From Bacteroides sp. CAG:770 (GTDB lineage Bacteria; Bacteroidota; Bacteroidia; Bacteroidales; UBA932): a DNA stretch of 18,112 nt. A program made the translations under genes and the position numbers. Below, one piece after another: positions 7,753-15,077 of this stretch. The DNA lies in assembly GCA_000435075.1 (NCBI GenBank), contig FR890632.1:24298-42409 (forward strand), in the 5' to 3' direction. The notes under the pieces were generated by a model. That model was not told the origin of the DNA and searched no databases. It saw only the letters and a list, made by a program, of their open reading frames with translations. Numbering within the stretch: the first letter of the stretch is position 1; every line of letters starts with the position of its first letter.

Positions 7753-8000
7753 TTTTAAGGTCAATGTCAATGAAACCGCAATATAAAAAAAATCCCGTAT
7801 TATCCTATCTCATCCGAAGAAATTTCATATCAATGTCAATGCTGCAACACTCGCAATAACCGCGGAAAGCCTGTCCTTAAGGATGGAAATTTTGATATTT
7901 TCGGGAAAATTGCTAACTTGAAACGTTTTTTGTGTCCTTAATTTGGCCCCTCAATAAAAACTTGATATGGGATGCCATTGGAAATGAAGTATTATTAGAG
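7753..8000. promoter_or_regulatory. divergent intergenic region with repeated TCAATGTCAATG motif and palindrome
   Basis: This 248-base AT-rich region separates the barrel gene from the fimbrillin operon. It holds two exact copies of TCAATGTCAATG (7761-7772 and 7830-7841, 69 bases apart), a 10-base palindrome TCCTTAAGGA (7874-7883), and two copies of TGTCCTTAA (7872-7880 and 7933-7941). These could be operator sites, but no regulator gene is adjacent. No good -7 box was found for the minus-strand gene. Confidence 0.4.
7891..7921 (+). promoter_or_regulatory. candidate promoter of the fimbrillin-lectin operon
   Basis: TTTG at 7891-7894, a 19-base spacer, then TAACTTGA at 7914-7921, which matches TAnnTTTG at the TA and part of the TTTG. 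Transcription would begin around 7928, giving a leader of about 73 bases before the ATG at 8001. Confidence 0.35.
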
Positions 8001-10910
8001 ATGAAAAAGACCATTATTTGCGTAATGCTGACGCTTGCAGCGCTGATCGGATTCTCAGCCTGTGAAAAAGAGCGAAACGACACCGGGAAAGTGATTGAAG
8101 GACTCCCGGTCAAATCGATCAGACTTGCATTGACCTCCCCGAGTGACGATGCTGTTTCGGTGACGACCCGCGCCAGCGCGGAAGTCGAGACAAACGTCCA
8201 GAACATGGCGCTGCTGTTCTACAGCAAGGCCAATGTCAATGCAAAACCGATTGTCATCTACGTTGACAAGGCCGGGATGGGAGCCCCGATTACTCAGACA
8301 AGCAGAAACTACAAGTATAAGGTTGACCTCAATGTCGAAGGAAAGGGCATAACCACCGGCTACTGGTATCTCTATGCCATCGCGAACTACGATACCAAGT
8401 TCTGTAACATTGAAATGGGCGAAATCGAAAAGCTCACGCGGGACCAATTCCTGAAACTCAACATTGACAAGGTGAACAGGGAACTCGACATCGTGGAGAA
8501 TGCTGTCATGATGACCGGAAACTACTGCGAAAGCGGCAATTTCGGCGATGACGGCTCGCTCACCCTCGAATATAGCAACAAGGAGACAGAATCCTGCACG
8601 ATAGGCGGCATGATTCACTTCCGCAGAATTGTGGCCAAGATCACATTCGAGTTCGGGAACGGAACGAACACTGAAACCGGAAACGTGACCTTCACACCTG
8701 AGACATACAGCATCCACGAGTATTCCAGATCCTTCACTCTTATGGAAAGGGAAGCTTCGACCTGGACGACGAAAGGGGGAGTGACCAATAATAACGGCTA
8801 TGCAGGCAACGGCATTTTCGTATCACACGAGGATGGTGTGTCCCTCGCTGTCATTGACAATAAACTGGAGTTCTACATGCCGGAAAACATCCAGAAAGCC
8901 AAGGCTTCACCTGGGACTTGGGCATATGCTGAGCGCGAAAGAAGGGTAAGTGCGACAGACCGTTCTTTCATATATGCACCTGACCACGGAACCTATGTCG
9001 TCGTGAAGGGACAGTACAAGGACTCCAAGTACTCCGGCGACGTGACCTATACTATCCACCTTGGAGACTTCTCGACAAACAACGGCAACGCCTTCGACAA
9101 CTTCTCAGTCAGACGCAACTACCACTACACCTACACGATTACTGTCAATGGCGTGAACAAAATCAAAACTGAGGTGGAGACAGGCGAGGAAGGCCAGCCG
9201 GGAGCCGAAGGCAACCTGATTCACTATAACAATGAAGTTTTCGACATAAGGCTTGACGCGCACTATGAGAACGTGCTTCTCAAGATCAAGGCCCCGACAG
9301 GCAATAAAATCGACGGCTATTCCGTCAGGCTCGGCACCCCATACAGCAAGAACGTGCTGATTACCAATGCCAACCATTCGGAAAAGGTCAATGCCGACTT
9401 CGATTGGATAAGATTCGGCAAGCCGGCGAGCCCTACCGTGATGAAAGCCTACAAGGAAAGTGAAACCACGGACATTATCTCCCTGCTCGAAGAACTGAAG
9501 GGAAAGACATTGACCACGGACGGCGACCACTACCTAGTGAAAGATGGCTACATCTATACGACCGCTTACGTGAATGAGTACTACTACGACAGTAAGATGA
9601 AAGCCGCAGCGGACAGGACAGCCGAACTTAAGAAATTTGTCAATGCTGATGATCGTACCATGACTATTGCCTTCGGTGAGATCAAGGTAAGTGCCGACAA
9701 GCACAGTTCATATACAGACAATGTGGTGTTCTCCATCCGCCAGCGCTCCATCAAGTCGTTCTTTGACTTGAAAGCCGCCAATCCTTTCGGTGTGGAGCAG
9801 GTAGATGAAACCCCTGCCGGTAACTATAATAGCGCAGGTGGAAAAGTGAGCTCCTATAATGATTCGCATTACGGATATCAGAACTTCAGGAATGCTGTTG
9901 GGGCGTCATGGTCAACTCACATGGCCGCAAACTCCTCTGTCGGCTATGTAATGTCGACAGGAAACAAGATAACATTTGACAGAACTGCGCTTAAGGCAAC
10001 TTATGGCATATATCAATGTCTGTCGAGAAACAGGGACGAGAACGGGGACGGAAAAATCGACAGAAATGAAATCAAGTGGTACTTGCCGGCAGTTGACCAG
10101 TGTACCAATTATTGGTTCGGAATGAACTCTATGCCGAGCGAGGCCAGAATTAAGATGGAGAGTGATAAGGGAAGCTTGAACAATTACTGGAACAGTACTT
10201 CGGAGCATGCGACATGGTGGGCTGATGAAGGTTCCGCCTATGGCGCGGTTTATAAGGAAGCAAAAGTCAGATGTGTACGTTCATTGAAAGATTATGCGGC
10301 AGAGACCACCAAACTGACATCCATCGATTCGGAGAACAGAATCGTCTATATTACAGGCTTGGACGAAAAGAGCGTGCGTCAGTCGAATACTGCCCATACC
10401 GAGTATGCAGCACACTACAGAGGTGATTTTGAAGACAAATTGCCTGAGGCACTTCAGATTGCAAAGGACTTCTTGACGGCAAAGGTTTCTGCTACGGAAA
10501 CCAAGTCAAAATTCACATTCTCAGAGGTCAGTACCGGTGAATGGTGTCAGAATTACTATACTGAGGATAATGGAAATGACCTTGGCTCATGGCGAATTCC
10601 GAACGAAAAGGAGCTTGCCGTAATCAATCACTATTATGCGGATCCTGCGGGCCATACTGATTTGCTGACTGCCTCAAGAAGTAAGTATGCGCGTCCGAAC
10701 TCATCTGATGTTATGGTATTCTATGTGAACATATTTAATCAGATTACGACGAATATGACATACGACACGAGTACGGAGACGAGAAAGCCTATCGGCACCA
10801 ACGCCGTATTCAAGCTTCGTTGTGTCCGCGATGCTGCTCCTAAGGCATCCGGCACCGGAGCAGACAGCAGCTCGAACACATACGAGAACGGAGGAAGTAT
10901 CATCAAATAA
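8001..10910 (+). CDS. large fimbrillin-like lipoprotein (DUF4906-type) with C-terminal lectin-like modules
   Basis: The ATG at 8001 is chosen because it begins a lipoprotein signal (MKKTIICVML, hydrophobic core, FSAC with Cys21), giving 969 residues; the frame extends upstream to a GTG at 7932 but that would bury the signal. Acidic and charged residues follow the Cys, as in exported surface lipoproteins. Residues about 35-420 resemble Bacteroidales fimbrillin-like, DUF4906 proteins, including a GTYVVVKGQYKD segment and the FSVRRNYHYTYTITVNGV strand pair. After a middle domain, the C-terminal third has two related modules: one with NRDENGDGKIDRNEIKWYLP, WNSTSEHATW and VRCVRS (about 640-765), the other with WRIPNEKELAVI and FKLRCVRD (about 775-950). 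These ends resemble the lectin-like or FISUMP fold. DENGDGKIDRNE (679-690) fits an EF-hand-type calcium loop. Probably a surface or pilus-tip adhesin. The next gene starts 11 bases later, so this is an operon. Confidence 0.82.
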   Translation: MKKTIICVMLTLAALIGFSACEKERNDTGKVIEGLPVKSIRLALTSPSDDAVSVTTRASAEVETNVQNMALLFYSKANVNAKPIVIYVDKAGMGAPITQTSRNYKYKVDLNVEGKGITTGYWYLYAIANYDTKFCNIEMGEIEKLTRDQFLKLNIDKVNRELDIVENAVMMTGNYCESGNFGDDGSLTLEYSNKETESCTIGGMIHFRRIVAKITFEFGNGTNTETGNVTFTPETYSIHEYSRSFTLMEREASTWTTKGGVTNNNGYAGNGIFVSHEDGVSLAVIDNKLEFYMPENIQKAKASPGTWAYAERERRVSATDRSFIYAPDHGTYVVVKGQYKDSKYSGDVTYTIHLGDFSTNNGNAFDNFSVRRNYHYTYTITVNGVNKIKTEVETGEEGQPGAEGNLIHYNNEVFDIRLDAHYENVLLKIKAPTGNKIDGYSVRLGTPYSKNVLITNANHSEKVNADFDWIRFGKPASPTVMKAYKESETTDIISLLEELKGKTLTTDGDHYLVKDGYIYTTAYVNEYYYDSKMKAAADRTAELKKFVNADDRTMTIAFGEIKVSADKHSSYTDNVVFSIRQRSIKSFFDLKAANPFGVEQVDETPAGNYNSAGGKVSSYNDSHYGYQNFRNAVGASWSTHMAANSSVGYVMSTGNKITFDRTALKATYGIYQCLSRNRDENGDGKIDRNEIKWYLPAVDQCTNYWFGMNSMPSEARIKMESDKGSLNNYWNSTSEHATWWADEGSAYGAVYKEAKVRCVRSLKDYAAETTKLTSIDSENRIVYITGLDEKSVRQSNTAHTEYAAHYRGDFEDKLPEALQIAKDFLTAKVSATETKSKFTFSEVSTGEWCQNYYTEDNGNDLGSWRIPNEKELAVINHYYADPAGHTDLLTASRSKYARPNSSDVMVFYVNIFNQITTNMTYDTSTETRKPIGTNAVFKLRCVRDAAPKASGTGADSSSNTYENGGSIIK

Positions 10911-10921
10911 ACTGATTCAAA

Positions 10922-13051
10922 ATGAAAAAACATATATACGGACTGTTCCTTTGTGTTCCGGTTCTCGCCAGTGTGCTTGGCTGTTCACAGAGAGAGGATG
11001 TCCCTCAGACAGGCATTGCCAAGGAGATAACCGTCATCGGAACGCAGGATGATTTCACAGGACTCAAGACACGCTCAATGGTCGGCGAAGTCCTTGACAA
11101 CGGGGCAATTGCAATGGACTGGAGCGTAGGAGACCAGATAGGAGTATTCGGAACCGGCACCACCAGCAATGCATGCTTCACAAGTACAAATACATACCCT
11201 ATCCGCGAGACCGGATTCAAAGGAACTTGCGCCATAGGGGAGAAGCCGGAATATGCCTACTATCCTTATAATGCCAATGCCAGTGACAAGACTGCGATTC
11301 CTGTCAGTATTCCTTCAGTTCAGAATTATTCTGGAGTGGCCTCTGTCGCACAATACGATTTCAAGGCTGCAAATTCATTCGCGGATTTGGGCGACGGGAA
11401 GTACCAGTTCAATATGAAACAGCTGGCATCGCTCCTGAGACTTGAGATTAATCTCAATGATATCGCGGCACTTCTGGCAGAAAAAACTGTTGAGACTGCA
11501 TCAGAGTCATTGAAATCCATTACCCTCAGTTCGGATGTCCGCATGACCGGTGACTTCACCTGCGACCTCACGAAACTTGAAGGAAGCAATGCCCTCAATT
11601 TCAGCGGAGACGCCGGGCAGATCATGGGATTGACAATCAATTTCATTGACAAGCCTGCTCTCTCCGGAACGTTGGTCGCCTACGCGGTTGTCGCGCCGGG
11701 CGCCCAGAAAGGCAAGACGCTCACCTGCACGATGATTGTCAATGACTTCCTTTCTGTCAAGCTGTCGGCTCAGATGCTGTGCGATTTCGAAGGAGGAAAA
11801 TATTATACCCTTCCTCTCAATGCCACCGTATTTGTCAATAACGGTGCGACAGTCGAGGACAAGACACCTGCTGACGCGGAGCCCGTTGCCGGTCAGCCGT
11901 CCAACTGTTATATGATCAATGCTGCCAAGACGTATTCGTTTGATGCGACTGTCATTGGCAACGGCGAGGCTGGAATAATTGCAGATGCCGGTTTCCATGC
12001 CACGAGCGCCAGCATTGACCCGAAATCTGCGAAACTGATGTGGGAGGATAGTGAAGGCTTCATTTCAGGTGTCAGCCTTGTGAAGGGAAAGGTGCATTTT
12101 ACGGCTGAGAAGAATGTCGGCAATGCGATGATTGCTGTCTTCGATGGCGCGGGAACTGTGCTCTGGAGCTGGCATATCTGGGGTGTCGGGGATACGATGC
12201 CGGAGGATGAGGTGGTTTCCAGTCAGGCCACCATCAGTGCGAATTCCACGTTAAAAGTCAAGTACACTGTCATGGACCGTGCACTCGGAGCATTGTCCAA
12301 GACGTCTTATTTCACGACACTTTATCAGTGGGGACGTAAGGATCCGATTCCTAACAGTACTGTTTATTTTGTGGATGGTCAGGCCGCCGAGATAGAGACG
12401 ACTTATCCTGTCCACAAGCCTGGTTCGGCAGCAGATGCGACAATCCTTACCTCCATTCAGCATCCTGAGTGCATCATAGATGACTATAAAGGTCAGGCAG
12501 GAGATTGGCTTGCCAGTGACAATACTAATAAGTATAACCTGCTGTGGGGAGATAATAATACCACTTATGTGTTTAATAAATCTAAGCCGGCTGCAGGAAA
12601 AGGATGGACAAACGGCAAAACCATCTACGACCCGTGCCCGTCCGGTTATAGAGTTTCCAGCAAGTTTGCATGGACTGGATTCTGTGGCTCGTCATCCGGA
12701 GATACAAAAAATATAGACTACATTAATTTCGTCAAATACGAGAACGGCTACTACTTCAAGAAGAATTCCAGCGATGGTGTCGGAATCTATTTTCCTATGA
12801 CAGGCTCCAGAGGATGCGAGACAGGTTCATTATGGGTAGGAAGAGATGCAAGTGCCTATAATTCATTGAATCACGATGCTTCATATTGGGCGAGTGCCCC
12901 GTCGCAAAATCTTGGAAGAGGTGCAAGACTGAGCGTCAGTCCGTATGATGCCTCACCGTCGACAACTCAAAGCAGTGCCAACAGCATCAATACAGTTGAT
13001 GAGTCCGGAAACAGATCCGCTGTGCATCCGGTCCGCTGCATACGGGAATAA
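10922..13051 (+). CDS. fimbrillin family lipoprotein with C-terminal FISUMP-like domain
   Basis: A 709-residue lipoprotein: signal MKKHIYGLFL..., lipobox SVLGC with Cys21, followed by charged SQREDV. Residues about 40-300 match the fimbrillin family pattern (Mfa-like): TRSMVGEVLDNGAIAMDWSVGDQIGVFG, EYAYYPYNAN, and QFNMKQLASLLRLEIN. A beta-rich middle region starts at PSNCYMI (about 328). From about 565 to the end there is a FISUMP-like (Fibrobacter succinogenes major paralogous) module: TIYDPCPSGYRVSS, a GIYFPMTGSRG strand, SYWASAP, and the final HPVRCIRE, a pattern shared with the C-terminal modules of the preceding protein. Both proteins look like lipid-anchored surface adhesin or fimbrial components; which one is the stalk, anchor or tip is not decided by the sequence. 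It is the last gene of the operon, followed by a hairpin at 13091-13137. Confidence 0.85.
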   Translation: MKKHIYGLFLCVPVLASVLGCSQREDVPQTGIAKEITVIGTQDDFTGLKTRSMVGEVLDNGAIAMDWSVGDQIGVFGTGTTSNACFTSTNTYPIRETGFKGTCAIGEKPEYAYYPYNANASDKTAIPVSIPSVQNYSGVASVAQYDFKAANSFADLGDGKYQFNMKQLASLLRLEINLNDIAALLAEKTVETASESLKSITLSSDVRMTGDFTCDLTKLEGSNALNFSGDAGQIMGLTINFIDKPALSGTLVAYAVVAPGAQKGKTLTCTMIVNDFLSVKLSAQMLCDFEGGKYYTLPLNATVFVNNGATVEDKTPADAEPVAGQPSNCYMINAAKTYSFDATVIGNGEAGIIADAGFHATSASIDPKSAKLMWEDSEGFISGVSLVKGKVHFTAEKNVGNAMIAVFDGAGTVLWSWHIWGVGDTMPEDEVVSSQATISANSTLKVKYTVMDRALGALSKTSYFTTLYQWGRKDPIPNSTVYFVDGQAAEIETTYPVHKPGSAADATILTSIQHPECIIDDYKGQAGDWLASDNTNKYNLLWGDNNTTYVFNKSKPAAGKGWTNGKTIYDPCPSGYRVSSKFAWTGFCGSSSGDTKNIDYINFVKYENGYYFKKNSSDGVGIYFPMTGSRGCETGSLWVGRDASAYNSLNHDASYWASAPSQNLGRGARLSVSPYDASPSTTQSSANSINTVDESGNRSAVHPVRCIRE

Positions 13052-13090
13052 CCGAATCCGTCTGTTGATTTCGGACAATGCCTGACCAAA

Positions 13091-13137
13091 ACACTGAGCG
13101 CCAATATTCGGAATCCATGAATATTGGCGCTCAGTGT
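13091..13137. terminator. bidirectional terminator hairpin between convergent genes
   Basis: A perfect 19-base stem, ACACTGAGCGCCAATATTC (13091-13109) with GAATATTGGCGCTCAGTGT (13119-13137), and a 9-base loop. It lies between the convergent fimbrillin operon and the CNNM gene. The plus-strand flank is ATATTATTATAT; the minus-strand flank is TTTTGG, so neither has a long T-tract, but the stem is very stable. Confidence 0.75.
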
Positions 13138-13177
13138 ATATTATTATATGTCGCTCTGACCGACCGGCTTGCAACGC

Positions 13178-14263
13178 TTATTTGTCGTCCTCGTGACTGC
13201 CTTCCTCTTCCTCCTTAGGAAGAACGATAGGACGGAATCGCTTCTGTCTGCGCTCCCAACGCTCACGTGCAAACTGCTGCATGTCGATTGCCTGGTCGTT
13301 CTCGTCGATGATTTCCAGACCGAGGATAGTCTCGATGATGTCTTCGAGGGTTATGATGCCCTGGAAACAGCCGTATTCGTCGATGATGAGAGCCATCTGC
13401 TCATGCTTCTTGAGCAATTCCTCCCAGATATGTCCGCAGGAATCCTCCTCCTTGAAATAGGATATAGGGCGTTTCAGTTCCACCAGTCTCTTGTCGAACT
13501 CGTCATCTGCGAGACCCTCCAGAGCATCGCTCAAGAGAATATATCCGGTGATGTATTCCGGCGAATCCCCATAGACTGGAATTCTGGAGAAATGCAGGTA
13601 AGTCTCGTTCTTGTAGAAATTTTTCAATGTCATGTTCTCCTGGGCCGTCATCGCTACAATTCTCGGAGTCATCACATCGCAGGCCTGCACCTTGTCCAGC
13701 TTCATGATATTCTGGATGACCTTGTTCTCGTCAGAGTCTATCACACCCTCCTCCAGGCCGATGTTCGCCATCGCCGTCACCTCGTCCCTGCTCACGGTCG
13801 CCTCGTCCTCATCCTTGCTCAACAGATTGGTAATCAGCTGGACAATGATGACAAGCGGCCACATCAGTATGGTAAGGAAAGAGATTACCGATGTCACGAA
13901 ACCCATCAGATTCTTCCAGTATGTCGTTCCGATAGTCTTCGGGACAATCTCCGAAAACACCAGCACCAGCAATGTTGTCAATGCCGAAATGATGCCGAAC
14001 CAGGTGCTTCCGAACAATATCGTCGCTTGGCGGCCCACAGCCGCTGCGCCCAGAGTGTTCGCGATTGTGTTCAATGACAGAATCGCAGCCAGTGGCCTGT
14101 CCGGATCGGATTTAAACTTGAAAAACTTTTCTGCAGGCTTGTATCCCTGCTCCTTCTTCATAGTTATGAAAGAGAGCGGAGTTGACATCAATACTGATTC
14201 CAGAAGAGAGCAAAGGAACGAAATCCCCAGCGTTCCAAGCATATAAATTATAAGCAGTGTCAT
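13178..14263 (-). CDS. CNNM/DUF21 and CBS-domain membrane protein (CorC/TlyC-like family)
   Basis: A 361-residue inner-membrane protein. The N-terminal DUF21/CNNM domain (about 1-170) has hydrophobic helices from LLIIYMLGTLGISFLC, the conserved polar segment LNTIANTLGAAAVG, and VFSEIVPKTIG. A pair of CBS domains follows (about 185-330), including VMTPRIVAMT, HFSRIPVYGDSPEYITGYIL and LIIDEYGCFQGIITLEDIIETILG. The C-terminus is a short charged tail (ARERWERRQKRF) with no CorC_HlyC (transporter-associated) domain, like the shorter members of this family. Relatives are implicated in Mg2+/Co2+ export or regulation, with CBS domains binding adenine nucleotides; 'hemolysin' in older annotations is misleading. 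GldE of Bacteroidetes gliding bacteria has related architecture but is longer. The gene is monocistronic, with an exact -7-type box upstream, so it is probably expressed independently. The function stays general. Confidence 0.9.
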   Translation of the reverse strand: MTLLIIYMLGTLGISFLCSLLESVLMSTPLSFITMKKEQGYKPAEKFFKFKSDPDRPLAAILSLNTIANTLGAAAVGRQATILFGSTWFGIISALTTLLVLVFSEIVPKTIGTTYWKNLMGFVTSVISFLTILMWPLVIIVQLITNLLSKDEDEATVSRDEVTAMANIGLEEGVIDSDENKVIQNIMKLDKVQACDVMTPRIVAMTAQENMTLKNFYKNETYLHFSRIPVYGDSPEYITGYILLSDALEGLADDEFDKRLVELKRPISYFKEEDSCGHIWEELLKKHEQMALIIDEYGCFQGIITLEDIIETILGLEIIDENDQAIDMQQFARERWERRQKRFRPIVLPKEEEEGSHEDDK

Positions 14264-14285
14264 ACTGTGTTCTTAGTATATTCCG

Positions 14286-14293
14286 CAAACATA
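14286..14293 (-). promoter_or_regulatory. candidate -7 box of the CNNM/CBS gene
   Basis: The minus strand reads TATGTTTG, an exact TAnnTTTG match, 22 bases upstream of the ATG at 14263. The -33 position has only a weak TTC match (around 14317-14315). It lies between the terminator of the Sus operon and the CNNM gene, supporting independent transcription. Confidence 0.45.
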
Positions 14294-14327
14294 CATAAAA
14301 AATATGGATTTCATGAACTGTCATTGA

Positions 14328-14370
14328 TAAAAAATACGGCCCCAGGTCGCCGAACTGCGACTCTGGAGCC
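14328..14370 (-). terminator. intrinsic terminator of the SusC/SusD operon
   Basis: On the minus strand GGCTCCAG-A-GTCGC (14370-14357) pairs with GCGAC CTGGGGCC (14350-14338), with one bulged A, one G-T pair and a 6-base loop. T6 follows at 14334-14329. It ends 25 bases after the stop of the lipid-binding lipoprotein gene, as expected for the operon end. Confidence 0.75.
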
Positions 14371-14394
14371 TTTCCTATGAAGCGAAATTAAGTG

Positions 14395-15048
14395 CTATTT
14401 GAATTTTCCTTCGTTTACGAAGTCATTGTATTCCTTCATCTCGTCATCCCAACCGGTGTATTTCATGCCCTTTACAACATACTTCTTGACTGTACCGTCC
14501 GGGTAAGCCCTTGAATAAGAATCGATTTCTATTGTGTCGATCTTGTTGTTATTGTTCGTGCCTGTAGTTCCGCCGGTAACGATTTTCCCGCTGAAGGAAA
14601 TTGTGTAGTCCTTGTAACCCAGTTTGGTTGCTGCAGTATAGTAGCCTCCCTGGCCGGATCCTGCACCTTCGAGATATGGATTCCATGCGGTTCTCGGCTC
14701 GGTAGCAGTGATACCTGAGCATGTGAACGTCTGTTCGTTCAGATTGACATCGACTTTGAAGCGGACAGCATCCAGATATAACGTGCTGTTGAGAGACGTG
14801 GCGGCAGGGTTCAAGTCGGTAATGGTGACCCAAGCTTTGTCTGAATCATTGAAAGTCGTGTTCGTGATAAGGACAGCAAACACTGTGGATGGCTGTGTGG
14901 AACCATTCTCGTAGGCGAATGTGACATACTTTCCATCTATCTTCGAGATGGCAGTCATTTCGGGGTCATCGACCTTGTATGTCTCACATGAAATGACCGA
15001 GAATACGGCCGCCGACATCAATGCGAGGCTTTTGATTATTTTATTCAT
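14395..15048 (-). CDS. putative lipid-binding lipoprotein (Lipid_bd-like, PF12888-type) of the Sus operon
   Basis: A 217-residue lipoprotein with signal MNKIIKSLALMSAAVFSVIS and lipidated Cys21, followed by ETYKVDDPE. The rest is beta-rich with alternating hydrophobic strands, as in the 'lipid-binding putative hydrolase' family found with SusC/SusD in Bacteroidetes. Family-like features are YVTFAYENG, AWVTITDLNP, VRFKVDVNLNEQTFTC, a C-terminal KYVVKGMKYTGWDDEMKEY and a charged end. No recognisable catalytic residues are visible, and the 'hydrolase' name in the family is not evidence of activity. It lies 29 bases after the SusD gene and is the last gene before the terminator at 14328-14370, so it is probably an accessory surface lipoprotein of the same import system. 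It may help capture the substrate at the cell surface. The family assignment is by pattern, moderate certainty. Confidence 0.75.
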   Translation of the reverse strand: MNKIIKSLALMSAAVFSVISCETYKVDDPEMTAISKIDGKYVTFAYENGSTQPSTVFAVLITNTTFNDSDKAWVTITDLNPAATSLNSTLYLDAVRFKVDVNLNEQTFTCSGITATEPRTAWNPYLEGAGSGQGGYYTAATKLGYKDYTISFSGKIVTGGTTGTNNNNKIDTIEIDSYSRAYPDGTVKKYVVKGMKYTGWDDEMKEYNDFVNEGKFK

Positions 15049-15077
15049 AATTCATTCATTTTAAGTTGATACGATCC

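Noticed and set aside
7753..7770. TTG start for the outer-membrane barrel gene
   Set aside because: The ATG at 7752 begins a standard signal peptide, and the TTG falls in the intergenic TCAATGTCAATG repeat.
7932..8000. Upstream GTG extension of the fimbrillin-like gene
   Set aside because: It would put 23 unrelated residues before an obvious lipoprotein signal that begins at the ATG at 8001.
8055..8717. 220-codon open frame on the minus strand
   Set aside because: It is antisense to the fimbrillin-like gene and has no signal, motif or promoter; the plus-strand frame has a clear lipoprotein start.
13169..14077. 302-codon open frame on the plus strand
   Set aside because: It lies wholly opposite the CNNM/CBS gene, has an unusual His/Leu/Arg-rich composition with no domain, and the minus-strand gene has clear family motifs.
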